A stretch of 64,000 bases of DNA. It comes from Agelaius tricolor (taxonomy: Eukaryota > Chordata > Aves > Passeriformes > Icteridae). The notes under the pieces are model-generated. The model saw only the letters and a list, made by a program, of their open reading frames with translations, did no database searches and had not been told where the DNA came from. The DNA lies in the NCBI GenBank assembly GCA_023055355.1, contig JALJCS010000006.1, forward strand, positions 35,061,001 to 35,125,000. The letters are read 5' to 3'. Shown in pieces: positions 1 through 16,000 of the stretch; the first letter of the stretch is position 1, and each line of letters begins with the position of its first letter. Made by a program: the position numbers and the translations under genes.

Positions 1-1453
1 GAGACCCAATTCAATTGACTTAAATTCATTTTTCCTCAGAGAAAGAGATAAGCATTTTGTTCTTACTCAGAAGTTAAGAAGACTCAAAATTTAGTTGTGT
101 AAGTGGTTTGATGATTGAGAGATTATTAAAAAAAAAAAAAAAAACCATTACTTTATTTGGGTCTTTTCCAAAATAATGATTTTTTTGTTCTAGGTTTCTT
201 CATTGTAGCTGATACCAATGTGTGTTGGAGATGGAAAAGTTTGAGGCTTCTCCATCTCCCCCCTTCAACTTTTGAGTAGTGGCTCGGCTTCGCAGTACAG
301 AGATTTTCCCTTCTTGTTTTTTTCTTTTCTTTTTCTCCCTTCTCTTTACTGACAAGTTAAAAAAAAATCCTCAACTAGAGAGTGCTTTTGCATGAATTAC
401 ATGAAAACTTTTTACTGAGAAGTTTGGAAAATTTTCCTTCCTACACATTTTGTTATGTATGGTTTTGTGCTGTTAAGCCAAAAATACATCAGTCTCCTAT
501 AATACAAATCTTTCTTGCTTCTCTAGGCAGGTTTCAAGATGTAGCTATTTTGCTTGCTTCTAAATTCTGGCTCTGCTAATTAGTTTTGTGTTTTGTTAAT
601 TTTTTCCCCCTTAATTTGTATGCATTCAATTGACTTTAATTAAACCTCCTTGACAGACGGCTTCTTCCTTTAGTCCCATAATTTCTTTTTTCTTAATCCT
701 GACACATCACAAAAAGTCTGCTTTCATTTACTCTGGCATCAATTCACTGTAATTCCATCAGAGTGACTGGAATTACTTTGAATTTACTGCTTTATAAGCA
801 AGAACAAAATTTGTTCCCATGATTGACAATTACAGACATTTGAATGGAGGTAAAAACCACAAACCTTTCCAAAATAATGTTCAGTCTTTACTCTTAATGG
901 GTTTCATGTCACCAAGGAATATGTCATGTGATTTTGCCAGTGGCCATGTGGTGGGAAAAGGAATCTAAACACATGAATGTAAGAATTGGTTATTACTAAT
1001 GAGCAAGCTTACAAATTAGCATATTCTGACATAATGGAAGCCTAGTACAAGTCAGACTCTCTGTTTTTTAAAATTAAAAGGTATTTTTTTTCTTTCTGTG
1101 AAGTGAGAGAGAGAGTAGAATCACCTCAAGGATATTTTCAGTGGTTATATCTAGACATCCTTCCCTCTGGTCTGAAACAGTAGAAAGTACATTTATCTTA
1201 TCTGTGAAATCAAATGTTGCAATTACTTGCTTCTGAGTTGTGTGAAGGCATTTGACAATTAAAACTTTACAGTGGTTTTTATTTGCCCTACAGGAGAGGG
1301 GAGGTTTGTTTCTTTGCTGCAAAAGATTAAGCAAAAGAAAAGGTGTGCATAATATTTACATTTCTACCAATGTCTGAAATGTCAGTAGTTCAGGTCCCAA
1401 AGGTTAAAGTGTTATTTCCTGATCTTTAATGCACTCTCACTTCTGTTCTGCAG
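1..1453 (+). other. KCNH8: Intron (3' part), upstream of first visible exon
   Basis: AT-rich intronic sequence with no supportable gene. It holds a 17-A run at 128-144 and a pyrimidine-rich stretch near 311-352. It ends in a CAG acceptor at 1451-1453 preceded by a pyrimidine-rich tract. Confidence 0.85.
128..144. repeat. poly(A) homopolymer
   Basis: Uninterrupted run of 17 A in intronic DNA. No transposon body was recognised next to it, so it is called a simple repeat and not a retrotransposon tail. Confidence 0.8.
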
Positions 1454-1581
1454 AAAAATGGAAAGGAAGAGGAAGAGCAGGATCACATTTTGAGTCGGCA
1501 CGCAGACGGAGTAGAGCTGTCCTTTATCACATCTCTGGACATCTACAAAGACGAGAGAAGAACAAATTAAAAATTAATAAT
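1454..1581 (+). CDS. KCNH8: KCNH8 coding exon A: end of N-terminal linker before S1
   Basis: A 128-nt exon. It starts with the last two bases of a split codon (acceptor CAG at 1451-1453) and ends on a codon boundary before GTAGGT at 1582. It encodes a basic, serine-containing linker that includes [20 protein letters not shown] and ends KLKINN, joining directly to NVFVDK in the next exon as in vertebrate KCNH8. In the channel this cytoplasmic segment links the PAS domain to the voltage-sensor domain. The residues just after the acceptor ([14 protein letters not shown]) differ from the mammalian version as I recall it, so this is one of the less conserved parts of the fragment. Confidence 0.95.
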
Positions 1582-4004
<2,423 letters not shown>

Positions 4005-4856
4005 TAGGATTTTCACAGAATTAATAATATTTTAGAAAAGGAAATAATCGTCCCTTTCTTTTTTCTTTCTTAAAAAGAAAATCAATTTTAGCTGTATGTC
4101 TTGATATTTTATCTGAACTTTAGATCACACTTTTTTATTTTTTTTAACTTTAGATTGATTTGGGTAGTCCTGCTGTTACTCTAAAGGGACTTTTGATTTC
4201 AAGGAAGATTGAAACCCCTTGTTTCACCTTGGAGATGCCTCAAACCTTCCCAGTATAGGGATGTGCCCTAGAATTGCTACAGTTTTGTTCTCAATCTGTG
4301 GCTAATTTTTTTATTTCACACTTAGAAAAGTCATGGACTACAAGCTGAATAGATTTTTTTAAATATCAATGTAAAATTTAAACTCATACTACAATAACAC
4401 ACATGTATAATATCAAAATGCTATATTACTATATATACTATATTGCTGTATTATATGATAACTGGGATGGAATTTGAGAGGTTTGGTCATCTGATACATT
4501 CTCTAAACTTTTTATATCTGTGATCCATTTAATTCTTATATCTCTTAAGAATCAAAAAGGAGACAAGGTCATATCTAATAATGTCTTTGTACCAAAGAAA
4601 TGTTTTGGGTTTTTTTTGGTGGTATATTTTTTCAATTTATTTCTGAAGATTGAAAAGAATCCCTGAATAGAGTCAAACAGATTTTTCCCCAAGATTTTAC
4701 TGTTGTAATATCGCTCAGTGCTGTCACACTGACAAACTGGAGCTCAGATCTGTTGCTACTTGCAGGTGGAGAAGCTATCATTTCTAAGAAATAAACCAAG
4801 TTGGGGATGTCTTTCTTGAACATGAAAAGGGTTCAGATGGGTTCTGAGAGAGAAAG

Positions 4857-5533
4857 TGTCTTGTTTTGAAAGACAGGTGTCTGCTAATGAAGGCAGGAGC
4901 CTCTCTTGAAATGGGAAATGGAAACTCCCTCCCTCCGAATTATAATTTTGTAATTAAGGGGCTCTCAGGTAAAGATATGAGAGTAGGAAAAACTTTTATT
5001 TTTCCTATTTATTAGGAAAAATAAAAGGAAAAATAAAACTAAAAGTTAAAATGCAGTAATACAAAAAACAACATTGACAGAGTTAGAATATGAACTGACA
5101 CCCTGTTGATCAGGGTGTTGGCAGCAGTCCCTTTAAACGGTGGCTTCAGTCCTCCTGGAGTGATAGGCATGGTTTTGTTGAAGCAGTGATCCTGTAGAAG
5201 GCTGTAATTTTCCTCTGATGGTCCATTGGTGGTGTAGATGGGCCTGGTCTTCCTCTGGAATCCAGTGGAAAAGGCTGACTGCGGTGTTCTAAATCTCAAA
5301 TTATATCCAGGTAGGAATGCTTGGCTCCTCCCTCTGGGTGGAACTTCTCATAATGGGATGATGTAATTTCATCAGTCATGCAGTGAGACTCGATGGCCCG
5401 TTAACAGAAGACATCTGCCTGGAGGGAGGGTTGGTTGTGGAAGAGATTAAAAAAAAATCTCCCTCACTTGGTTCTGACAGATGGCAATAGAATACACACC
5501 CCTGGCCACATCTTGCATTTACAACCTAAGACA
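4857..5533 (-). mobile_element. Solo LTR of an endogenous retrovirus (ERVL-like), reverse orientation
   Basis: A 677-bp element begins TGTCTT and ends AAGACA, the TG...CA inverted ends of an LTR. It is flanked by a perfect 5-bp target duplication, GAAAG, at 4852-4856 and 5534-5538. A 5-bp duplication suits class III (ERVL) elements. The reading direction is inferred from a single AATAAA on the minus strand (complement of 5008-5013), near the end that would be the 3' end. The body resembles LTRs I recall from songbird genomes, but the family name is not certain. No gag, pol or env sequence is present next to it, so it is a solo LTR left by recombination between the two LTRs of a provirus. Confidence 0.85.
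4993..5027 (-). repeat. Perfect 15-bp inverted repeat around the LTR poly(A) signal
   Basis: CTTTTATTTTTCCTA (4993-5007) is mirrored exactly by its reverse complement at 5013-5027, with a 5-base loop. On the LTR sense (minus) strand the AATAAA signal spans the loop and one closing base. This looks like a poly(A)-signal hairpin within the R region of the LTR. The structure is seen directly; its role is inferred. Confidence 0.75.
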
Positions 5534-5994
5534 GAAAGAGAACAAAAAAACCAAGAAAATAATTTTCAGGTTTGAAGCTTCTTTCCATTTTAATCTTCCT
5601 TATTTTTTTGTGAAAAAATACAGCTTAGCTCAAACATTAAAAGCAACATTACAATCTTCTCCAGAACTAAAGAAAATTGAAACACCATAAACACTTAAAA
5701 ATAACTGAGGATATTTTCTTATAAAATTTTTGAAAAGTTTATTCCTTTTCTCTGTCAGCTTTATTGTAGACAGTAAGACTGGTAGGCGATATGGCTGATG
5801 GAAGAATCAGATATTGTGATGAATAAATATTTGTTTCCTCCTTTGGTCATTGTTTTGTCATTAGACTTAAGGTCTAAATGTCTATTTTATGTTCACTATT
5901 AGATCTTGGTGGACTCTTTCACATTAATTCAAACAATTCACATTCAAAGATTCTCAAGCACTGCAGTAAGAAGCTTGCATTCTGCAATGCCGAT

Positions 5995-6015
5995 CATCAA
6001 GGATCATCCTTGATG
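5995..6015. repeat. Perfect 10-bp inverted repeat
   Basis: CATCAAGGAT and its exact reverse complement are separated by a single C. Intronic; no element recognised around it. Confidence 0.8.
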
Positions 6016-7224
6016 TCTTGTGTAAAAAGAGTGAGGTTGTGACTCTTATCAGTCACAGGTTAATGTAACTTTAAGAATACTAAATCAAATAGACCCACTG
6101 ATGTACCTGGGTGACTATACAAAACGAGTAGACTCAGGATTATAATATTTTGATAATGATATAAATAACTGATTTGTGTTATAAATGTGTTTATTTGAAT
6201 ATAAGCACAAGAGAGTATAATCTTTATCTAACTGATTTATCTGATGTAGTATTCATTCAAAACATGAAAGATGGTGAAATGCTCAGTGTTACTTTTCTGG
6301 TTATATATTTTGCTGGAAATATGGAGTCTTTCTATCAGTAAGTCAAAAGCAAAGACCAATAGAATGGCTGAGTAAGAAAAAATAAAGCAAAGAAGATTTT
6401 CTGTAAATTTTACTTCATATTTTCTAGTTAGATTTTTAGGTCTGTATCTGTAGTCCGGGAAATCACATTATGGCTGTAACTAGATGCATTCAAAGAAATG
6501 TGCATAGAGCACTAGAAGAGACTTTGATTAATCATGTTACTGGTAACCAGAAACACTGTACTGTAGGATACCGATATTCCTCCCCCAGAGTTTGAATAAC
6601 AGCTCAATTTTCCCCAGAATAATTTTCTTTTTCTAGAGTTATTATCTGATTTAAATCTCCAGCTCTGAGGAAAGGTTTATGGAGTATTTTCAGGACATTG
6701 TAATACTGCATTTAAATCCCTGCAGTGAATTTAAAGAAAATAGTATGTTTATGATCATCTCTCAAAGGTCCCTTGTCTGTTAAAATGTTGAATTAATGTG
6801 TCTCAGAACACGTATAACTCTATTGAAAGTAGTAAGATTGACAACATACTTAAATTTAAGCATAAGTTTCCAGGCATCTGTTACATCTTTGATGGATTAT
6901 CTATGTGCTCTGAGAAATGTCAATGAGAAATGTTGAGAGAAATTCTTCTTATGATGCTGCTGCCACAGAAATGCAGTGGGGAGATCTGTCTGATATAGGA
7001 TTTTCAGCTGTATTACAGCTTTGTAGTCATGGATTGAGGTATCACAAAATAGTCATGGATTGAAGAAATAGAGTCTATCTACTTTGATTTTATTCATATT
7101 TGTGAGAAGATGGAGCAATATCCCTTTTATGAGCATGGTTTGCATAAGCACTCATTTGGACTTGACAAGGTCTTGGTTTTTAGCTGTGTTACCCAAGACT
7201 GAGTATATTCTTGGGCATATGGTG

Positions 7225-7320
7225 TGACTCCCGGGGATGGTTCTGTGGATGGCCAGGAACTGGACCTGATGATCCTGGCGGGTCCTTCCAACTCAGCTTA
7301 ATCTGTGTTTCTGTTATGTG
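7225..7320 (+). mobile_element. CR1 LINE 3'-end fragment (sense)
   Basis: The stretch includes GGACCTGATGATCC followed by GGGTCCTTCCAACTCAG and then degraded copies of the TTCTGTG tail. This is the familiar 3' end of CR1 elements, which are normally truncated at the 5' end in amniote genomes. It is diverged and short, and the left boundary is approximate. Confidence 0.65.
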
Positions 7321-8432
7321 TGTCAGCCTGTGCTTAAGCATGATAAAAATACATATGAAAGTGTTCTTCTGACTTGGGGTGATACAAGTAAGAGCATTGA
7401 TATGAATTAAACTATTTATGAGAAAAGCATCTAACTAGAGGTGTAACTGCTTTAGCCTTTAAAGTTCTCTAAAACACAGACAGAGATAAACAATAATAAC
7501 AGCCCATTTTGTGACATTGTCAGGGAAGAGGATGAAGGGAGAACATAATTAGGGCTTCTCATATGAAACTACATTTTTCACTTGATGTTTCCTGTGATAA
7601 CTTGTGTGATGTTGTATTTGAGTGTACTTCCATTATCTGTTTCCCTTTGTTGTGTGCAAACCTTCTCTAACATTCTCCTGTAAATAAATCTTTTGCTTCC
7701 TCCAACCAATGATAAAGTAGAATTAGTTTAATTTCAGGATTTCTATGTTGTCTTATGTATTCAAAAAACATAAAGAGGTGCAGAAAAGAAATCTTGTTAG
7801 CTTTAGTGTATTTTAAAATCTCATTAAAAATAGCCTAAGAAGTATTTTATCTGGTGAGGGCTATTTCTTGCTTTATTGCACTATTTTCTTCAAAGTTTAT
7901 GCTCCTGTATTTGCATAGACAGTAGCTGAGTTTTTCATTTCTAGATAGGTATGTCTGGGAGCCTGGAATAGCAATACTTCTAAGAAGCATAATGGATCTT
8001 GGTTACTTTTCAATAATATTTTTTAAGTTTTCTGTCTTCTGGGGAAAAAAAGGCAGGAGAACATCTCACCAAGTTCATTCAATTTAATTAATAATAACCT
8101 TCCAATTGTTTAATGTTTCTCTTCCATAAATATCCAGTGCAGTGTTTTTAATTTCTGCAACAGTTTCATTCCAGTTTTCAGATATTGCCTTTCTTTATCC
8201 ATTTTGTTTGTTTTTAAATTTATTGAACATCTTGATTGAAGAAAGCAATAATATCTGAAAAATTATCAGTACTTTATTGTCTACTCACAGGACTATTTGA
8301 ATAGGAGACCTTCAAAAGGAGTTGAGATCAGTGCAATGGTTCAGTGAAAATATGCATAGGCTTTCTGGGTAATGGTAATGCATTATTTGTTGAATAAGAA
8401 TAAAATGGTTTGAGTATTTTGTATCTAAGGTG

Positions 8433-8468
8433 GAATAACTATAGAGAGAAGAATAACTATAGAGAGAA
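8433..8468. repeat. Tandem duplication, 18 bp x 2
   Basis: GAATAACTATAGAGAGAA is repeated exactly, head to tail, at 8433-8450 and 8451-8468. Two perfect copies suggest a recent duplication by slippage. Confidence 0.9.
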
Positions 8469-9980
8469 GAGCTCAATTTTCTATTTGTGGATCATTTAGT
8501 TTGTAGTGGAGACAAACACTGGATACTAATTATGGCTATAAAATTATACTTTTTATGAACAGTCTGGAGAGTTATTCTAAGTGATTTCCTGCAGTATATT
8601 ACTTTGCCACCTGTGGGGGGAAAAAATCTATACCCATCCCTTCCTCCACTCTCCACACACAAACTGGCATCTCAAGACTTGATCTGTGGTTTACAATTTC
8701 AAGAGAAAAAATTGATTTACGCTAAGATTTCCTCTATTTGTATGTATATTTCTCTCTGTACCACTACATTTTATTTAACAAAGTGTTTTATCAGCAATTT
8801 ATGTTTTCAAAGCACTATGTTTAACAGCGCTAAAGCTCTGATTTGCGTGGCATAACAATGTAGACTAAGGGGACTTGTGTGGCCATTACTATCTATCACA
8901 AATGTAAATGACTCAAAATCTTTCAAAAACTGTTTTAAACCATATGAAGTCCTTGAATCTCACATGTTTAATATGTAGAGACTTAAAACTATGGCATAAA
9001 CCTTGTAGAAATTAATATAATCATTCATGACTTACACAGTAATTCAAGTATACATATTGTACTGAAAATAAGATGTTGAATGAAATTCATCGGAATAAGA
9101 TAAGAAAGTATTAAATGCTATAAATTTTATTAGATCACTTTAAAATGGAAGGCTTGCTTTCTTTTTTCTCTCATCTTCTTATTCATTATTATAATGATTA
9201 TAATTTCCTATCTTTGCAAGTGCACAGAAGGTCATTTCATCAACAATTTCTGTGTCTGGGGGACACATCTAAGAAAACTTCTGCATTTGAAAGGAAATAG
9301 CAGTGTCTTTAAATTTTGAAGGCGTGGTTTTAGTTTAAAATTCAGGAAAGGACCAAGGGAGTGGTTTGAAATTATCTCTGGGAATTTATTTCTAAGCAAC
9401 AAATGGTCTCATCATGAATGCATATGAACAAAGCATGTAAACAGAGAGAGTCACATTGTTGATACACCTAATATTTGAAAGAGAAGGTCATAAGAAAATG
9501 TTCATGCTCTATGGATTGCCTAGTAATGTGAAAAAACAGTGCAAAATATTTATGCTGAAAAACAGTAGTAAGTTTCTTAAAACATCAAAGTCAGGTAGGC
9601 AAGACCACTATAATGTTAAAAATCTTTCCAATAACCTTCCTTGGATACTTGTAAGGACAAGAGATGCTTGTCTGCACACAAGATGCTGTTTCCAAGCACA
9701 AAAACATCAACCTCCACCTAAAGGAGAAAAGTGCAAGCCACAAGTGATTATTCCATGGAAGTATTTCTGTATCTTCAGGTAGATGCAGGTAAGTGTTATG
9801 GTAATGGAGGCACCCTGAAAATTCTACTTGTATTGCCTCTACTAACTCCTCTTTATTAGAGCTACAATCAGACAAAAGTTGTATTTTTCATTTACTATCC
9901 TGTACAACAGTGATAATACAATATTGTATTTTTCAATAAGATTAAAGTCTTTAAATCTTTTCTACGTAATCTAATCTAGG

Positions 9981-9998
9981 TAATTTCCATGGAAATTA
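9981..9998. repeat. 18-bp perfect palindrome
   Basis: TAATTTCCATGGAAATTA reads the same on both strands. Short enough to be chance in AT-rich DNA. Confidence 0.75.
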
Positions 9999-12900
9999 TT
10001 TGATGCTTAATAGTTTACCGCACTTTTTGTGAATTAGCATGTGGTCTTTTTTTCCCTATTTTTGGTATGATTTATGGCTATTATCTATGTAAATTGCTGT
10101 CAAACTGCATGGAGTAAGTCTGAGAAAAATATTTCAGGTTTTCCCTTGGAACTGGTCAAAAATTGGAAATGAATGAAGCAATTATGCCACTTCCCACTGA
10201 ATATTTTACTTATTTGATCTCTGCTTTGTTTGCTGCAATATTTGTGTGAAGGAAAATCTGTTCATGAAATACCCAACACCCATGTTTTTACATAGGGTGA
10301 ATTTAGTGAAAAGCTATATCATGTGATTGATGTTTCTCCACTCTTTGGAATTACTTTTTTCTGCTATATTTCTGCAGGTTCTATTTAGAAAATTGCCCAT
10401 GAAGAAATTTTCACACTTCTGCAGTCACATCTACTAGCTTCTTTTCAAAGCAGAGCTAACAGTTCATTTTTCAGAAATATTTCAAGTCTTTTGCTTTTCT
10501 TTCAAGACTCCAAAGTCTTTCTTTGTAGAAAAGTCAATAAAAAATATTTTAGCTATTCAATATGTTCAGGGATTGAGTCTGTTTTCAAAAGATACAGCAT
10601 AGTATATAAGAAAAAAAGTCTTTCCAGTTTAGTGTGCTATTATAATGGTCATGATATGTGATGATTTTCTGGTGTGTCAGCTACTATGGGACTGAGATTA
10701 GCTAATCACAGTTAGGCACCCTCATAGTCAAAGAAAGCCACTAAAAAGGACAAACCTCAAAGGCTAAAAATCAAAGAAGCAGGTAAAAGAAATGACCCCC
10801 CTCTCTTGACATTGGGCTGCTGATCATTCATGTCTACAGCAGCCAAAGTATGGAGTTTGATAGAACATATCATGTTAGTGCATTATATTACTGACCACGT
10901 CCTTCTGGAGGGAGTGACTTTTGTTATAAAAATACCCACTCAGAAGATGCCTTCAGATTTCTTTTTTTATATATACTAATGGGTAATTTACCCAAGAAAA
11001 ACAGTATTTCCACTTGGATGTAACTTCAATATCACATTACTTTCCACTGTAAGAACAAATAGTAAGGAAGAGCAAATCAGACTGTCAGTTACAGATGAAT
11101 TTTGGGAGTCAGTGCTACTGTGATCCATCACACCCAAAAATGAATTTTCTTCCATTAATATCACTGAAAATGTTGTTTACTTGACAAACTTGAATGATTC
11201 AAGGCTTAGAACATACATCATAGCACAGCCTTAGGACGGGGACTGTGCCACTCCTCATGTACTCCTCAGTGATAAGCAACTTGGTGTCAAATGGTAAATA
11301 AACTCTTCTCACTGGAGAAGTTTGCCTGGTAAAACAGCTCAGTGTATTCAATTGTGACTTTAACAGCAAAAACTCTGAATTATAGTTACTCCATGCTAGC
11401 AGAAATCTCTTATTCAGAAGTCCATCATGTTACATAATATCATGTGAATTGTGGTAAAGATTTTAAGAATTTGTAGTTTTTAACCATGTTCCTGCTGTTC
11501 ATCTGAACTCTAGTCATCCAGCTAAAGCCACAAGACTTCTAAAAAAGAGCTGCTTTCAATGGAGGTGTAATGTGGCTCTTAAGTGTGTTTTTCAGATTCT
11601 GACTGCCCACACAAACTAAATGGGGTTGTTTGCACAATATTCTCAAGTGCTAGTGACCAGGAGAAAATTATATTTGGGGTTGCACCCAAAGGAAAATAGG
11701 AGGGAGAGGTATACTTGATAGCCATATTTTATGTTTTTAAATGTACAGTTGTTTAAGGATTAATTCTAATCTTTTTCCATAATTTTCTTGAATGATAGTG
11801 CTCCTCAATGAGATGATTTTTTTTTTCTGTTTAAGCAGTGGAAGAGAACAAATTTTCCTACTTAACAAAACACTATCCTTGTGATACAATGATGGGTCTT
11901 GATATTCCATTTTATATACTAAGTCCATTAGGATCTAGACATCGTTATCTTGGGATACTTAATTTCTTTAAGTTCCAGCGGTATATAATTTGGTCCAACT
12001 TCTTCTTTCTCACTTACTCATCATCACAATGTACCTGGGACTTCAGTTGTATGTAGTTTTGTATGATCTTCCAGTTCTAAAAGATTCTGGCAAGAACTAG
12101 AAATTTTTACCATCTAGTTGAGTCTTAAATAGAAGCTGTCATATTTAAGCCATGTATTAAAGAAACTGTATTCGGATAAAGCATGTTTTCCTGAAGGTCA
12201 TCAACTCTTCTTCAAAGACCTTAAAGAATCCATAACTCTATTTACTTATGGCTTGTAAACCACATATTTCTATTTTTGGAGGTTTTTTTCATCAACCTGC
12301 AGAAGTGACATCTCCTTAAGTGTTTGGTTTTTAAACTATTGCTACCTCCTGACTCTTACTTTGGGCACACTGGATTGTAATTTATCATCTGATATGACAC
12401 AACCTTGCTTTGCTGCTTCATTCCAAAATTAGATAAGAAGTATATAAGACGTATTGAACACATCTGGATTTTCTGTGAGATTATTATTAGCTTTTCTTGT
12501 AATGACATGAAACTATTTATCATTATCCTTACTATTTACAAAGGAACTCAAGTTTGCTATTAGTGTTTCTTTCCTAAAACTGTATTTTTCCTTCATTATG
12601 GGCACCAGTAATTTCTTTCTCTTGCTCAAACAGGTTTAGGTCTTCATTACAAATTTTCTATAGTTTATATTGGTTGTTACTTAATATCTGTTCACCATTT
12701 GATATAACTTCCTAAAAAAGAAGGAAAAAATACTGTTCCTCCACCAGCTTCAATAGGCTTTTAATAAGACATAATTTTGATTATATTATTTATATAATAT
12801 GTATTTTATTATATTTTATATAACTATTACGTAAACTTTCTACATTTTAGTGCTTAGTTTATTGGCACTTAACCTTGGCTGTGCCCTTTTTTTCTTTTAA

Positions 12901-15673
12901 GCTTTATTTGATTTCATAGTGGCTCAAGCTCTTACACAATGGTATAAGATGACCATTGCTTTCTTTTCCTACATAAACCCAATTCCAACTCCCTCACCTG
13001 ATCATGTCAGCCTATGAAAGAAAATCATCAAGCTAATTGTGGTTATAAATGTCTGCAAGGAAGATATTGAACTGAAAAATCACGCTTCCATTTGAATAAA
13101 TTGTTCCTAGGCAATTTACTAGGAATGTTTATCTCAGCAGTAAAATAAAAAAAAATGAGAGTTTATATAGGGACAGATAAATTGTTCTTCAAACAATATG
13201 GCACAAACATTTCCTGGAAACTTTCTTAAAAGCTCTCTGGCCAGATTCTAATATCATTATCCTTGTATCCTTAAATAAAATTTGCTAAAACAATCAGATA
13301 CATGAAAGAGCCTGGACTTTGGGGAAAGTATTACTAGCCAAGGACAACCAATGTAAAATCACCTAAAGGAAAGTGAAAAAAAATACAAGAAATTAGAGAT
13401 GAGTCAGTCATACCATCTAGAAGAGGGAGATAATGTAGAAAACTGTCTTCTCTGAAAATCAGTGGGCTTAACATATCTAAATCGTCTAGTTTTCAATACA
13501 GGTTTGAATGGCTGCAGTCTAACGAAACATCACTGCTTATATGTATGCCACTTGCCCTAAAGGCACAGGGGTTTTAATCTCATTTAGCTCCCAGTGAAAG
13601 ACAGTTAAACTGAGGTATATTACATTGCATTTTCTGAAATTTAAGACTATGTCATGGGCTGTTATTGAATCACCTGCCTAATCCTGAAATGTTATTCTGC
13701 TATAACTTGATCATATGTTTAATCCCAGCAGGATTTATTTTTAAACAATCAAGCCTAAAGGGAGAAAAAAATGTTTTCACAGGGAAATTAGCTGCTTCAG
13801 GTAAAATAATCCTGTTTATGGATAAAGTGGCTCAGCTGGCCTCCAGATAACTATTTTTTTAACAGGGATTAGAAATTGAGATTCCACAAAACACATATTG
13901 CACTTTTAAAATTTTACAAGGGAAAACATCTTAATGATTAATAGGTTAGCTTGATGACTATCAGTTTGTGGCTTTTGTTCCATTTATATCATTTAGGAAA
14001 CTAATCTGCATTGCACCCTAAGTAGAACCTCCATTTTTTAACATAATTTTTTTAACGTAATGTTTTTTCCCTTTGTTGAACACCAGCTTCAATTGGTGTT
14101 TTCCTACTATTCACCGCATAAATGTGTCTGTGTGTGAATGTGTTGTGTAGTAGAAATCTAGAAAGAGGCAACTCGGTCAAGGATGTAGCATGTCATGCAG
14201 AGCTTTAATCCAAAAGAGGTCACCAGTTTCAAAACCTTATGAGCTTGCTTAGATTTCCCAGCTTTTTTATGCCTAGCTATGAAATAAGTTGCCCTTTCTT
14301 AGGAATCAAGCATTGATAGGGTGTGGATTTCACACTGGAAGCTTGTGAAAAAGAAAATAGTCACCAATAGGCATGTAAAAGCCATTAGAATGCTCAAATA
14401 AGGAAATAATTGTTAAGAGCTTTCCAGTTATATCATGTTATTGGAATGTTATTGGAATTTATCATGTATTTGGAATGAAAATATCAAAGACCCATGTAGA
14501 CATGATAATTACAAACTTGGAAGATATTTGGGGGATAATGGTCCCTGTGTTCTGGTGTTTATTGGTGTGAATAATGTGTAAGAGCTTAATGGGAGTAAAA
14601 TATATAAATAAATCAGGAACTACAACTGTATATAGATTACAATTTTAAATTCGTTTCATGGCTGAAAAAGCTGTTGGGTTTTTTTTTATATAAAAATGCA
14701 TTGTCTATAATCTTGCATGAGTTTTAGAGATATCACATTTATTACAAGATTTTTTTTTAAGGGATGTGTGTCCACCAGTAGTGGAAATAAAAGACTGAGA
14801 GAATCCATGCAGATGGAGCTAATTTGCCATGGGATCCAACCAGGAGAAAAATCACAGTCATGGTTTCACAAATTCACTGTTTATTATCTCTGCATGCATC
14901 TTAAGGACTTAGTGCCTGAAGGAGCTTCAGGTCTGTGTTGTATTGGGTTGGTATGGAAAGGTGATCAATCTGCAGGGTAGAGAGAAAGGGGACTCAGAAG
15001 AACAGGACTCAAAAAGTGGAAAGTAATTGCATCAGCAGGGAACTGTGATCAGAAGGTGTGTGGAGCAGAAGCCCATTTTCCTAGACAATGTGCAAGGGTG
15101 ATGTGATTCCTAGTTCCAAGCCTCTGAAATTGGAGATCTTGGCTCCTTCCTGTTGAGTGCTTTCAGGTCAAATTTACCTTTGTGTTCAGCAGACAAAAAA
15201 TGCCCCTCACTGCTTGGAAGGCTGACCCTCTTTGATCAAGGTTCACACACAGCAGTGAGTGCAGAAATGAGTGGGGAAGGAGGAGATCGAGGCTGGCTTA
15301 GGACACATTGGTGTTTGTTAACACAATGTGCGTGTGTGTTGAACATAGTATAAGTCCTGTGGAAAAGGCCATGTGGTTAAACATTATTTAAGGACTTTTC
15401 TTAAAGTCAGTAGGGTAGTCTAGACTCTATACTGAGCTTTAATTTTCTTGAATCCTGACTTTTTTTCAGAATTGAACTGAAATTGAATTATGTAACAAAA
15501 TAAGAACTCAAATTTTTTCAAAGGAAGGTGTTTCACTCTTTTTTCCCTCTCTACATCAAGAAAAATATGGTATTTTAGATATTTTAGATATCATGTGCTG
15601 TGCTTCAAGACAGGTGTAATGAGTTAAGCAGTTTGATATTTTCTGCTGTTCCTCCTGCTTTAGTTTTAGGCAA

Positions 15674-15706
15674 CTTTGTAATGATGTCAGAGACATCATT
15701 ACAAAG
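15674..15706. repeat. Perfect 15-bp hairpin, 3-base loop
   Basis: CTTTGTAATGATGTC at 15674-15688 is followed by loop AGA and then its exact reverse complement at 15692-15706. Further partial copies of AGAGACAT follow downstream to about 15730, as if the segment had been locally copied. Confidence 0.9.
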
Positions 15707-16000
15707 AGACATTTTTCATGGCAGAGACATTATTTAAATGCTCTGTTTTGCTTTCCTGAGCATATGATGTGTGGCTCACAAGACCAGTTAAAATCATCCT
15801 TTCCTATCTCAAATTTTAAAAAATTGAAATAAAATAAATTCAGATTTCTTTTTTCTTTAGTCGTAATCTTTGTTATTGATGTTTGGTGAGAGGTGCTAAA
15901 GCAGAAGAGATATTGCAGTCTTTGTCCCAGTTTGAAACAATCAAACACAGCTTTAAATATGAAGTTTGCACAGACTGAAGTTGTTGTTAGAGCATACTTA

